DNA of 64,000 nucleotides from the NCBI GenBank assembly GCA_963921185.1, contig OY992532.1:6553620-6617619 (forward strand), given 5' to 3'. The position numbers were made by a program, and so were the translations under genes. Every line of letters starts with the position of its first letter. Within the stretch, counting starts at the first letter, position 1. The notes beneath the pieces were generated by a model. The model saw nothing but the letters and a program-made list of their open reading frames with translations. It was not told where the DNA came from and made no database searches. This document shows, one piece after another, positions 22,373-34,195 of the stretch. This stretch comes from Dasysyrphus tricinctus. Lineage: Eukaryota > Arthropoda > Insecta > Diptera > Syrphidae.

Positions 22373-24160
22373 CTTTCATTTAGAATCAAACCAGCTGCTG
22401 AAGCTTTTCAACAACTTAATGAAAATAATTTTAAAAACATAGATGGAACGGCCATATATATTGATGACATTATAATTTTTGCTGAAACAATAGAAGAACA
22501 TGATAAGAATTTGAAAAAAGGAGTCGACAGGGCACGGTGCGAAAATATTCAGTTTAACTGAGAAAATACAGTTTAGGAAATAAAGAGTTACTTTTGGGTC
22601 ATATAATCAGTTCCAATGGAATCGAAATTGACCCCGATAGAATTAAAGCTACAAGAGAAGTTCATGCACCTGGTAATAAAATGGAACTTCAAGGGCTACT
22701 GGGATCTGGGATTGGTTAATTATGTACGTTCATTTATACCAAATTTATCGGAGCATTTGCAGCCTTAAGAGAAATCCTGAGAAAGGAAAAACCTTTTGCT
22801 GGCTTTCGGCACACGAAGATTGCTTGGACAAAATAAAACAAATCATAGCTAGTACAACAGCGCTTCAGCCATTTCAGTCCAACAAGGATATAGAAATTCA
22901 AGGTGATGCTTCAAAGTCAGGACTAGGTTGTTGTTTGCTTTAAGAAAAGAAGGTTGTTAGCTTTGCATCCAGGGCGTAAAGTAAAACTGAAATAAAATAT
23001 GCACAAAGTATCATCAATATATTAATGGACGCAAAGTGCGCGTCATTACCGATCATAAACATTTGCTGGGAATAATGAGAAAGGAAATAGGAGGAATTCC
23101 ATCACCCAGGGTCCAACACAAAAAGAACTCCTTGTACAAGAAACACAAAAAGATCTGGTACTTAAAAATTTGATTTACTTAATTAAGAACGGATGGCCGG
23201 CAAGCAAAGGCCAAGTATCTGAAAATGTTAAATATTTTTGGAAGCATAGAGGTGAGCTATTTTTCGACCAATGGTTGGTATTTTTCAATTCAAGAATTTT
23301 TATACCTTGTTCTCAAAGAGCTTACATGCTAAGAAGATTGCATGAATCCCACTTTGGAGTTGAGAAAACTAAAGCTAGAGCCACATCCACATTATATTGG
23401 CCTGGTATGAATGACGAAAGTGAAAAAATTGATTAGTTAATGTAGGATCTATCAAGAGTTGCGTGACTCTAAAGTTAAAGAGCCACTACATTCACATAAT
23501 GTTCCCAGCTTTCCATACCAAAAAATTGCTATGGATGTATTGGAATTCCAAGTTAAGCCTTAGTGGTAGCTGATTATTTTTCAAAATATTTTGACATTTT
23601 GAAACTAAGTAATAAGAAATTGAATGAAATCATTTTGAAATTAAAAAAATTGTTCGCAACTCATGGCATTTCGAAAGAAACTATTGCGGATAATATTCCT
23701 TTTGGAGCTTACGACTTTCGGCAGTTTTGTTCAGATTGTGAGATCAAATTAACGACAACTAGTCCAAATTATCCTCAGGCAAATGGATTCGCGGAAAGAT
23801 AAATAAAAATATGAATAAATGTGGCATGGATTTGTGGATAGGACCCCTAAATTATAGGAACACACCCATTAAGGGTTCTATTTTAACACCGTCTGAGTTG
23901 CTTTTTGGAAGACGTTCGAGGACATTGATACCAGAAAAGGAACAATTTTTTGAAAAATGCTTATTCGAAATATTTAAAACCAATTCAGAATAAAAATAAT
24001 ACGATCAAGAAAGCGGACCACAAGAGAGGCAAACGACCTCGGTGTAGGACAGAACGTATGGTATTTTAATAACAAAATGAGTCGAGGTGAGAATTGTTTC
24101 AAAAGATAGAACACCTAGGTCATATCGAATAGATCTAGAAAATGGAAGCACACTCAAAAG
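22373..24160 (+). pseudogene. Gypsy pol relic (RT, RNase H, integrase)
   Basis: RT residues appear as KPAAEAFQQL and AIYIDDIIIFAE (about 22390-22500), followed by SSNGIEIDPDRIKA and the RT-RNase H linker. The RNase H start reads GDASKSGLGCCLL (about 22900-22940). The integrase has the zinc-binding segment ending LYWPGMN (23400), the core pieces VVADYFSKY (23570) and SPNYPQANGFAER (23800), and the tail TPSELLFGRRSRT (23915). Stops and frame changes occur throughout, and the N-terminal RT is absent. It is a non-env gypsy by what is visible. Confidence 0.85.
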
Positions 24161-24879
24161 AAATTCAAGATATTTGAGAACCCAAAATTACACCAACGAT
24201 TTCTGATATGCCTTTAAATGATGTTATTTTTCTTTTTTGTTTCCTTTTTACAATTTACTATTATGTACATATATTATGAATTATAGAAACTCGTTTTTAT
24301 TTTGTTTTATTTCTTTATTATACAGGGTGTCCCGTAATGAGTGGATAATACTGCAACTGGTGATAGCAGGCCTTATGACTGCTCAGAAAAAAATATAAAA
24401 AAAAATATTTTTCTTGTGGTCTCCATGGTATAATTTATTTTCGAAAAATGTTAAAAAATTCAGGGTCTCCTATAAAACCTAATTACAACGGCCACCCATA
24501 AAGGATTCTTATTATTTTTGTATTTTTATAATATTCTTGAATAACCGTTCTAAATGATGGGTAGTAAATTTGAACACCAGCTGATGCATTTTTTGTGTTA
24601 TAAATTTTTAAAATTATTTTTTTATTCAAAAATAATTCAATTTTTTTTTCACCAAAGTTTGAAAAATAATAAAGGGGAAAAAATGTATGAGAACATAAGT
24701 GGCAAATTTGATAAAAATTGGCCTGTTTAATATACTTTCCAAAATGGTATAACACATGTTTGTGTCTACAACCATAACCAATAAAATTGGCATTTAATCT
24801 ATTAAAGTAGTTTTTAAACATTTTATCAGATGAAATTAAGGGGAGCGCTACGATATCCCGCAAACCAAAATCTCGAATA

Positions 24880-25090
24880 ACGAAATCTCGCATTTTTTTA
24901 AAAATCTCGAATAACGAAATCTTGCAAATTAAAAATCTTGTTTTTCATAATCTCGCAATTACAAAATCTCGCTTTTCACAATCTCGCATTTACAGTTTGA
25001 ACCTAAAAATCTCGCAAATTTCAACCAAAATCTCGCAATTTAAAATCTCGCAAATCAAAATCTCGCAACTTCAAATTTCACAGCAACGAA
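24880..25090. repeat. AAATCTCG minisatellite, left arm
   Basis: AAAATCTCGCAA and variants recur about 14 times with a spacing of 12-18 bp. The inverted counterpart lies at 36120-36207. Together these form the terminal arms of the 24841-36213 element. Confidence 0.85.
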
Positions 25091-25603
25091 TCACACACGA
25101 CTTTTAGAATTTTTTTTTTTTTTTTTGAGAATATACCTACCCAAGAGCACTTTGGATAATTTTCCTTCCAACTAATAACTGTACCTGTCAATAAAAAAAA
25201 TGTGAACATCCTTTATTACTGTTAATAACCTCTATAGTCATTTACGCGTTCAGGGGCGGACTGGGGGTCAAAGGGCCTACCGGGAATTTTAGAAAAAGGG
25301 CCACAGAATACATTAACTCTCAAAGGGTGCCTATTTTTTCATCGTTTTCATTTCGCTCACTGTTTTTTCGTTTTGGTCGAAATAATTTCCATTCATCGCA
25401 AAAGTTTTGTTTGTTTTTTTATTACTTAGTTTTGGGATCCTTTCGTCTCACGATTACTTCGATTTTGTTGCTTTGTTTTTTATTTGCTTCGCATTTGGAT
25501 TATTTAAGCTAAGGTTATTTCGTCAAAGATTGTTTCGAATTTTTTCTCTATATGTTTCTTTTGTTTTGCAATTCGATTTTTTCGTTATCAGTTACTTAGT
25601 TTA

Positions 25604-26141
25604 AGCATAGTACGCAGCTGAAGTGAATCGAAAATTCTCATACAGAAATTGATACAACGAAATCGTAAATGAAAAATTTCGTAGTGATTTTTGTTATGTA
25701 GTACGCAGTTCGACAGTGAAATGTCAATAAAACAGAAAATCCTAGCAGATACTCGAACCAAGTCTCCACTTATTTTTCGTATAAAATTAATTGTTCGGAA
25801 CATTATTTCAGACGAAAATTTGACAGTTTGTTATATTTTGCTGTTGAATTTTATTTTAAAATGAAAATGGAAGAAAATACCGTCGAAACGAACTGCAGAA
25901 CACAATTATTTGGAACCCTTAGCACCACAACGGATGACACGAAAACAAAAAAAAAAAATAATTCACATCAGACGAGAAAAAAAATTGACTTAAGATTTTA
26001 AACTGTTTTATTTTTGTATTTATTTTGACATCTTTCTGATAAAACTCTCCATATTTTTTTCGCAATCACTTCGTTTCTGATTTCGTTCTCGAGTTGGAGA
26101 CCCCAGAAAATTTTCGTTTCACTTCAGCTGCGTACTATGCT
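25604..26141. mobile_element. TTA-flanked MITE
   Basis: AGCATAGTACGCAGCTGAAG and its inverse bound the element, with TTA on both sides (25601-25603 and 26142-26144). The 3-bp TTA target fits PIF/Harbinger, although the ends do not start with GG. The 538-bp interior is non-coding. Confidence 0.8.
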
Positions 26142-26144
26142 TTA

Positions 26145-27870
26145 TGATTGATTCTGAGTCACCTTGTTTGGTTGACAATAAAAGAATAAATTCAAATAGT
26201 AATGAAAGAAACACGTAGAGTGTGGAATTGGAAAAATATTGGAAAGGTTAACAATTTCCAGGTATAAAAGAGAGTATTTGGTAAAGATTCCAGAATCAGG
26301 ACTTTTCTGGACAAGAAAGACGTATATTCTGGTAAAGGGATGAAAAAGGCACTTCATATAAGCATGCAAATATACAAATTAATGCGGAAACATAGCATAC
26401 GTTTAATTTGAAATAGTTGCTCGGTTTCAATTATTTATCAGAAATTAATTTTTTTAAACATTTACATAATTTTTTAAAAGTTATTTTTAAGTAATATTTT
26501 TAAGTAAAAATAAGCCTTAAAATACATAGCACCTACAGGCAGTTCAAAGATTTTTATCACTAGGTACCTAAATGCGTGACAAAAAAAAGGCATGACCGTT
26601 TAAAATTATTATGTTTGTAATAATTTCCAACAAATGTTAGTGAATGCAAGGCGTATGGCAGGTTGTGAAAATTGAAAATGTAGTTCAGTTCGACTTTCAA
26701 TTACTTCGCCATCGTTGTTTGGCTTTTTGATTTTTGTGCATGTAAAGAACCTAAAGGCGTTAAAATTCGCGCGAATGAAAAGTGAATAAGTGAAATTCGA
26801 AACAACAAAATGCGGACCTAGACGAAAGAACAAAAAATGAAATGAAAAAGACGAAACGAACCATACCCACTCTCAAAATGGGTAAAAAAAAGTTGATATT
26901 GCAGACATTTCTCGAAAGTCACTTTTTTACATTTATTATTATTTTTTAAATTAACATATTGATTGATATATTTATAAGGTATAAGGAAACAGCTTTTTTT
27001 AGTTTACGGCTGCGTCACCTTACAGATCAATTAATTTGAGTTTTTATTCAAACAAGCATACAAAATTGCAAAGATGTTCTTGTAGGTCTCAGTAATATAA
27101 CATTAGTTTTACGACCTTAAGTGGGTGTGACTTCAGGTTAGTCAAAACAAAATTATGCTGGTCAAACAAACTGTGGGAATTAAGGGAGATATGAAACAAA
27201 AAGCATTGTTAGAAACCTATTTCTATTTTTTTTTTAATTTCTCAGAAATTATTTTTTTAAGCTAGTTATTTTGCAATCAAAAGAAATGAAACTCATTAAA
27301 TATTTTCAAAAAATAAATTGAAGAGTCGAATTTTCTTCATTTTTTTCTCTAGTGAATAAATAGCACGATTTGTCTGATTGAAATTTTTGATATAATAATC
27401 ATATTTAATGAAAAGAAACTTCTGTGCTTTTGATCACCATCTCGGCAGTTTCAAAAATTTAAATAAAATAAGGTACTTTTAGAACTATTTCTTCAAATAT
27501 TTTAGTAATCCATTTGCAAATTTTCAATTATTGAACAATCCCAATCTTAGGGCAAGTACATTTATGTTCACACCCTGTCAACTTTAATCAATCATTTTTC
27601 TAGTTTATTATCATTGAATGCGTTTGTTCAGAAAAATTTTCAACAGAAAATCCATAATTTGAGCACTTCATTTGAGAAATCACTTATTCGCTGATTCTGT
27701 TTGGTAAGTATAATTTAATCAAAGATTTCCTGAAATTTCTTTTGCTTATTATTGGTTAAGACGAAGCTCTTTTTTGCAAAGGCCTTGGATAAAATTTATA
27801 GAAAAACCACAACCTGGAAAAAGTTCCATCACTAGGTATCACAAAATGCCAGCACTACCTACACTTCTTA
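26145..27870. other. hAT interior, no gene recognised
   Basis: The sequence is AT-rich with no domain-bearing frame and no repeat with a partner that I could find. Confidence 0.45.
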
Positions 27871-28166
27871 GTGCCCTTTCACACGAGGAAACTGAGTTGC
27901 CAGCAACTTTTAGTTCCTGGGTGAGAAGGGCAGGAGGAAAGAGGGGCGAACAGAATCTCCCCGGTCGAGGATTTGAGGAGATTTTTTGACATTTCCTTTC
28001 ACATCTAGGTTTAGGTGTGTTCAACCAATAGACTTTCAAAGGAAATTTCAAAAATTGCCTGGAGATTTTTTTCCTCGTGTGAAAGGTATACAAGAGATTT
28101 TTAAGGAGATTAAAAGAAAACGTCAAAAAAATCCCCAGCAACTTGTTTCTTCGTGTGAAAGGGGAC
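27871..28166. mobile_element. TTA-flanked MITE with internal repeats
   Basis: The ends share CCCTTTCACACGA in inverted form, and TTA flanks both sides (27868-27870 and 28167-28169). The motif TTTCACA...GAGGAAAC occurs again internally around 27990 and 28070, so the element has a head-to-head substructure. A close relative in inverted orientation starts at 63814 and leaves the window. The target size suggests PIF/Harbinger. Confidence 0.8.
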
Positions 28167-28208
28167 TTATTGTCCGTGTTCTTTTTCACAACAAATTTTT
28201 CTTTCTAA

Positions 28209-28598
28209 TGCTATGTTTCCACCAAACGTTTAGGTATCCCAGTTCAGATTTAATTAATCTATTTGGTGTTTCCACCGCACAAAAAGATTTAAGAAAAATT
28301 TACTTTGACAGCAGATTTAAAAATGCAAATGGTGTTCCAATTTTTCTTATGAAGAGGAAGTGAGATAGAATGTTTCCTGTGTGAAGAACTGAATTCAGCC
28401 ATGAATGAATCCTTCAGCACCACGCAAGAATAGGTTAGTTTGATTTGTAAAAGTATTTATCCTAGGAAGATTTAACAAGATTAATTTCTAATCTTCAAGA
28501 TTTACGAAATATATTTGTATGGTAAATCTTTGAGATTTAAAGAAGATTTGAGGTAAATCGTATTAAATCTCAGATAAGCGTTAGGTGGAAATGTAGCA
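28209..28598. mobile_element. TAA-flanked MITE
   Basis: TGCTATGTTTCCACC at the left pairs with the inverted right end (TGCTACATTTCCACC), and TAA flanks both sides (28206-28208 and 28599-28601). The arms also share AAATCTT-type words. The 390-bp element is non-coding and sits 40 bp from the previous MITE. Confidence 0.75.
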
Positions 28599-29439
28599 TA
28601 AAGCTCACAACAAAGTTGATGTTTGTTTATGGTGAGTGACAGATTACGTCTAACAATTGATTTGACAGATATACTGAAAATGGGAAGATGATTATTGGAA
28701 AAACCATGATCAAACTGAAAATTGAGTGAACAAACGCTCAATGATGATCACAGATTCATAACTATGGATTAAACAGAATCAGTGATAACCTAGTTGCAGA
28801 TTTAACTCACTGTGAACAAACTGGCCCTATGCTAGTCCAAGAACCAGAGCAACAACAGTAGGTTCATAATGCAAGCAACTACTTGATTTATTTTTGTTGG
28901 AAAATGTTCAGGGGTGTCCCCCGAATGTTAATTCAAGTTGGCGAGCATCAGCTGCTCTTTTGGAAATCACGTTTTATCAAATATCTCGTGAATCATGAAC
29001 CAACAAAAGTAGTATTTTTTTCTTAGTTTTTGAGAAATTAAAAATAATGAAAGTTTCCTTTTCCCAAGACACGATTAAATAATATATCGTACTCCTTTGC
29101 CTATTATGAACTTAACAAAACAAACAAGAGATGGAAAAAAGTACTTTCTGTTATCTTTTTTTATTTTCTCAAAAACTAAGAAAAAGAATATAAAAATGAA
29201 AAGTGATGCTATAAAAAGTTTTGAAATAACAATCAACAATCAACTCTTTCAAAAATATTTACTTTAAAATTAAATTTCTCAAAAACTTTCCACTTAAAAA
29301 AAACTTGATTCAAAATAATATCGTCGCAAGACATTGAAGCAGCATTTTGCACAATCTCCACAGTGTTCTTGTTTTTTCTTGTTTTTCTCTGTTTCTTGAC
29401 TTTCGTCCTCTGCCTCATCATTAGCCGCATTTTACTACC

Positions 29440-29695
29440 CACATGATCTGATCTGGATCAATTTTTAGCACGCAATTGAAAAAACAAAATGGGGTCCTGC
29501 TTTTTATCTATATGTAGATCTATTTCAATAATCCAAAAATTGCTATTGTGAATTATCTCAGTATCGCAAAGAAAAGAGGCAACAGATGCATGAAAAATAA
29601 ACAAACGTAAACGGCAAAAAGGGACGGGTATATAACACTTCTGTCGCTATGATCCTGTTTGTTTTATTTATCATGATCTGATCCGGATCAGATAA
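29440..29695 (+). repeat. Dispersed repeat, copy 1
   Basis: The sequence is related to 44890-45160: shared landmarks are TTTCAATAA-CC, CTATTGTGAAT, GAAAAGAGGCAACA-like, GCATGAAAAATAAACAAA and a TATA-containing stretch before CACT. A GATCTGATCYGGATCA word lies near each end in copy 1. The nature of the repeat is unknown. Confidence 0.5.
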
Positions 29696-29860
29696 AATAC
29701 CGCTATTCATTCTCACCTTTTGAATTCAGGTTATGGAACTAACTTTCAGACATTTTAAAGTACCTACTCATCATTGAGAGTCAATTTTATTTATTTTTAT
29801 TTTGCATATTTAGTTTTTTGAAATTGTAAAATATTTCTATCAACTTTTGAATAATTACAG

Positions 29861-31134
29861 ATCCGTAGAGGCCAACAGACGAGTTTTGGAGGAATTCAAA
29901 GATTCATAAAGTTCCCCAACCGAGTTCTTGGGGCCTCCAGAGATCCGAAGAGACCACCAACCAAGTTCTTGGGGTCTCCAAATATACTTAGAGGCCACCA
30001 ACCAAGTTCTAGGGGTTTCCAAAGATTTAGAGGCCACCAACCGATTTCTGGGAGCCTCCAGAGATCCACAGAGGACACCAACCGAGGTCTGGAGGCCTCC
30101 AGATATCCGTAGAGGCCACCAAACGAGATCTGAGGGCCTCCAAAGATCGGTAGAGGCCACCAACAGAGTTGTGGGGGCCTCCAAAGATCTGTAAATACCA
30201 CTAACAGAGTTCTGGAGGCCTCCAGTGATCCGTTGAGGCTATGAACCAAGATCTGGGGGCCCCCAAAGATCCGCAAAGGCCACCAATATAGTTCTGGAGG
30301 CCTCCAAAGATCCGTCGAGGCCACCAATGAGGTTCTGGGGGCCTCCAATGATCTGTAGATACCACCAACAGAGTTCTGGATGCCTCCAGAGATCCGTTGA
30401 AGCTATGAACCAAGATCTGGGGGCCTCCCAATACCGCAGAGGCCACCAATATAGTTTTGGAGGCCTCCAAAGATCCGTCGAGGCCACCAATGGAGTTCTG
30501 GGGGCCTCCAATGATCTGTAGAGGCCACCAACAGAGCTCTGGAGGCCTCCAGAGATCCGTTGAGGCTATGAACCAAGATCTGGGGGCCTCCAAAGATCCG
30601 CAAAGGCCACCAACATAGTTCTGGAGGCCTCCAAAGATCCGTCGAGGCCACCAATGGAGTTGTGGGGGTCTCCAAAGATCTGCAGAGGCCACCAACAGAG
30701 TTATGGAGGCCTCCAGAGATCCGTTGAGGCTATGAACCAAATCTGGGAGCCTCCAAAGATCCGCAGAGGTCACCAATATAGTTCTGGAGGCCTCCAAAGA
30801 TCCGTCGAGGCCACCAATGGAGTTCTGGGGGCCTCCAATGATCTGTAGAGGCCACCAACAGAGCTCTGTAGGCCTCCAAAGATCCGTAGAGGCCACCAAC
30901 TGAGTTCAGGAGGCCTCCAAGGATCCGTAGAGGCCACCAACAGATTTCAGGAGGCCTCAAGAGATCCATAGAGGTCACCAACCGAGTTCTGGAGGCCTCC
31001 AAAGATCCGTAGAGGCCACCAACTGAGTTCTGGGGGCCTCCAAAAATCCGTAAAGGCAACCAACCAAGTTTTGGGGGCCTCCAGAGATCCGTAGAGGCCA
31101 CCAACCGAGTTCTGGGGGCCTCCAAAGATCTATA
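29861..31134. repeat. 41-bp minisatellite, ~31 copies, with 164-bp higher-order period
   Basis: The unit reads roughly GATCCGTAGAGGCCACCAAC plus GAGTTCTGGGGGCCTCCAAA. Within 30150-30900 a variant unit (GTTGAGGCTATGAACC) recurs at 30231, 30395, 30558 and 30722, that is every four units, showing amplification as a 4-mer block. The GC content is far above its surroundings. The array belongs to the hAT interior, and its last partial unit is stranded at 35664-35695 beyond a TA-flanked insertion. Long minus-strand frames here are artefacts of the repeat. Confidence 0.95.
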
Positions 31135-31159
31135 CACTCAGAAAAATCTACTGGTACTG

Positions 31160-31650
31160 ATTTTCTGATACTATTTACAAGTCAAATATCTAATAAATAC
31201 TATCGTTTTCTTGTTTAATACTATCGTTTTCTTCATAAAAAGGCCATTCAAAATTTTAGTGGTTAATGGAATCAGATATCTGTCAGATAAAATATTGTCT
31301 GGTAATTTGATACAATATACCTGTCAGATATCTAATAACTACTATCGTTTTCTGGATAAATAATATCAGTTTCTCTTTAACTGACAGATGAAATATTTTC
31401 TCGTATTTTGATACCATGTACCTGTCAGATATCTTATAACTACTATCGATTTCCAGATAAATAGTATAATTTTTCTTTTAACTGCCTGATAAAATAATTT
31501 CTGAAGTTTTGACACCATTTTTTCAGTCAAATTTCTGATAAATACTATCAACTTCCAGATAAATAGTATCACTTTTTTGTAGCTGTCAGATAAAATAATT
31601 TCTGTTTTTTTGATACCATTTTTTAGTCAAATTTCTCATAAAAATTATCG
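31160..31650. repeat. About 105-bp tandem repeat in the left arm
   Basis: Units contain GTCAGATATCTAATAACTAC, TATCGTTTTCTGGATAAAT and TTTGATACCAT. About 4.5 diverged copies follow directly after the left end of the 31135-35661 element. Confidence 0.8.
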
Positions 31651-32472
31651 ACTTTTTAGGCAAAAAGTTATTATGACAAAATTATCTTGAATTTAATGCC
31701 AGTTTAAGGCCTGAAAAATTTAATACATGTTTGTTAATAAAGATGATAATGTATATGAAGGTTGTTATTTATCATTTACCCAATTTTTAATATAATCCTC
31801 TAAAATTGAAGTCAATATTTTTCCTGATAGATTTTCTCGATCGTAATGTTTACTGATATCATTTAGCGGCTTCAGATAAATATAACCACATATATATTCA
31901 TTTACATCCATTGCAATTTTATTTATCAGCTTCCAAATTCACGCATACATACGAATATTTCTTGCTAGGCCACAAACCTTTTTACTGGTAGCATTAAGCA
32001 GCTGGAGATAAATATAACCACACATCGATTTAATAATGGTTCTTACTATCTGAATGCATATAGATTCTATCAGTCTCAGTATAAATATTACCACTACACA
32101 CAAAATTTCAACCAAACATAATACAATCCAAACTCCAGTAACTCGCGGTTTTGCGGTTTAGTATTCACTTCAATTTATCCTATCATTGAGTGCGGACGTG
32201 AAAGTGAGAAAATAAATTCAGAAATAGTGACAACTTTATTAAACAACAAAAAAACAATAAAAACTGTAAAACCTCAGTTTTATAAAAAAAAAAATAATAA
32301 ACAGTAAAAAGTGTAAACAATAAACATTAAAAAGTGTAAGCAATAAACAAAAAAAAGTGTAAACAATAAAAAGTGTAAACGATAAACAATAAAAAGTATA
32401 AACAATAAACAATAAACAGGAGATACCTTTTGTGTGAAACAAATAAAGGATTTATCTACGGGTTGGGGTCGA

Positions 32473-32690
32473 AATTCTGTATGGGTCATAATTCTGCTTT
32501 CAAAATTCTGCATGTCAAAATTCTGTTTTTCAAAATTCTGGCTGTACAAAATTCTGCATGACCAAAATTCTGTTTTTCGAAATTCTGTATTTCAAAATTC
32601 TGTTTGTCCAAAATTCTGTATTTCAAAATTCTGTTTTTCAAAATTCTGTTTTTCAAAATTCTGTTTTTCATAATTCTGTATTTAAAAATT
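32473..32690. repeat. AAATTCTG minisatellite, left arm of the MULE
   Basis: AAAATTCTG recurs about 16 times at 12-17 bp spacing. The inverted equivalent, CAGAATTTTG, occurs about 16 times at 33695-33915. Confidence 0.9.
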
Positions 32691-32800
32691 CTGTAAATCT
32701 GTTGTAAAAGAGAAATCGTTTTGATAATGTAAAAAAGTGCGCACTTTTTTACATTATCAAAACGATTTCTCTTTTACAACAGATTTACAGAATTTTTAAA
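32681..32800. repeat. 120-bp perfect palindrome plus a third copy of one half
   Basis: The sequence is exactly self-complementary about 32740/32741 (centre GTGC|GCAC), arm to arm with no mismatch from 32681 to 32800. Immediately after it, 32805-32887 repeats the right half again and extends the match to the left arm by about 20 bp further. The DNA can form a hairpin of 60 bp with no loop. This could be a real foldback or an assembly artefact. Confidence 0.9.
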
Positions 32801-33021
32801 AAAAGTGCGCACTTTTTTACATTATCAAAACGATTTCTCTTTTACAACAGATTTACAGAATTTTTAAATACAGAATTATGAAAAATAGATTTCTTGTAAT
32901 GGAAAATACATTTATCAAACGTGGTAAGAATATATAATATAATTAAAACGATTTTTAATTTATTAAATACTATCTATAAACAGTATAGTTATAACCAAAT
33001 ATGTAGTACCTTAAAGTTCGA

Positions 33022-33320
33022 ATGATAAGGAGCTTGGCGTTTGTTCCCGCTAATGAAATCTCAAAGTACTACACTTCGTTGCGTAGTCAATTTGATGATG
33101 ATGACATTTTAAAATTAGCCACCTGGTTTGAAAAAAATTATATACACGGGACGCATCAACCAGTGTTTTGGTCTGTTTTTGATGATAAAAAGCCAAAAAC
33201 GGAAGTTTTTCCAAGAACACAAAACACAAAAAAGTGTTGAAGCTTGGCATCGCCGTCTAAAAAGCTTGGTTGGAAGAAGAAAGGCAGGCTTTTCGGAAAA
33301 GCGCAGGTTGATAGAGTGAA
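33022..33320 (+). pseudogene. MULE transposase C-terminal remnant
   Basis: One frame reads MIRSLAFVPANEI, a DDDDILKLATWFEKNYI stretch and a VFWS block. A second frame, overlapping its end, continues SVEAWHRRLKSLVG. LAFVP followed by FEE.YI and then (N)xVEgWHRRL is the order seen at the C-terminus of FLYWCH-associated MULE transposases. The catalytic DDE part and the zinc domain are gone and the frame is shifted near 33225. Confidence 0.75.
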
Positions 33321-34029
33321 AAATGGGGAACACATTAAGAAAGAAAAAAAAAAACGATTCTCAAAAATAAACAAATTGCGCGAGTTATAAAAAACGACTT
33401 GACTTAAGCCATATTGCTTATTTAAAAAGAATCGCAAAAAATTTGGTTTTATTTTAAATTATTTAATTATTTAATTATATTTTTGTTTTGTACATAATGT
33501 TTGTATCCATTAAGCTTAAATTTGGAAAATTTATTATATTTATTTAAAGTTAATAGATAATATGAAATATTACTTTTCATTAAGAAAGATTTGTTCTGTT
33601 TAAATTATACTGTTAATTATGTTTTTTGTTTTCGTTAAATAATTCTTTAATTAAAATCATGAGAAAAATTTGTTTAAAGTGGAATTTTCCTTAGACAGAA
33701 TTTTAGTTTTCATAAGCAGAATTTTGGAAAACAGAATTTAGACCAGGCAGAATTTTGAAATACAGAATTTTGTACACACAGAATTTTGATATACAGAATT
33801 TTGCATTTACAGAATTTTGAAATACAGAATTTTGGCCAAACAGAATTTTGACCAGACAGAATTTACAAAAAAAAACAGAACTTTGACCAAACAGAATTTT
33901 GAAAACCAGAATTCCGACCCGCTCCCTTTATCTACGCCAACAAGGTGAAGTACAATTTATATTTATTTTCATTTTTTTTATCAATTTATTTATTTTATTA
34001 TCCTTCATTTCTAATTCGAACTTCATTCC

Positions 34030-34195
34030 GATAAAGTACGTATTTCATTTACCTGCAGTCTGGTAAAAAATATCAGGGTTCAGATAAAGTTCGTATTTCA
34101 TTTATCTGCAGTCTGGTAAATAGTATCAGGGTTCAGATAAAGCACGTATTTCATTTATCTGCAGTCTGGTAAATAGTATCAGGTTTATTAACGAT
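34030..34195. repeat. About 59-bp tandem repeat, three copies
   Basis: CGTATTTCATTTATCTGCAG followed by TCTGGTAAATAGTATCAGG and GTTCAGATAAAG recurs three times. It lies inside the 31135-35661 element. Confidence 0.9.

Larger units (their letters stand above)
32461..33926 (+). mobile_element. Mutator-like element (MULE) with minisatellite TIRs
   Basis: The left end reads GGTTGGGGTCGAAATTCTG and the inverted right end GGGAGCGGGTCGGAATTCTG. A perfect 10-bp duplication TTTATCTACG flanks it (32451-32460 and 33927-33936). Each arm of ~230 bp is a chain of CAAAATTCTGnnnn units in opposite orientation. The core holds a MULE transposase remnant at 33022-33320 and a 120-bp perfect palindrome. Element ends, duplication length and coding remnant all agree on the Mutator superfamily. 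Confidence 0.85.

Noticed and set aside
24900..25090. Possible CRISPR-like array (short spaced repeats)
   Set aside because: Units are 12-18 bp apart with no unique spacers of constant size, the context is eukaryotic, and an inverted mirror exists at the other transposon end.
27839..28363. Frames of 116 and 125 codons on opposite strands
   Set aside because: They run across MITE ends at 27871-28166 and 28209-28598 and have no conserved motif.
29855..31137. Several minus- and plus-strand open frames of 64-232 codons with repeated tryptophan-proline peptides
   Set aside because: They are translations of the 41-bp minisatellite in several frames; the repeat length is not a multiple of three and no gene signals accompany them.
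32239..32549. Frames rich in FIVYTFYCLL
   Set aside because: They are produced by a simple AACAATAAA/AAAGTGTAA microsatellite-like stretch.
32434..32673. Frames with FCFSKFCFSKF repeats on both strands
   Set aside because: They translate the AAAATTCTG minisatellite arm of the MULE.
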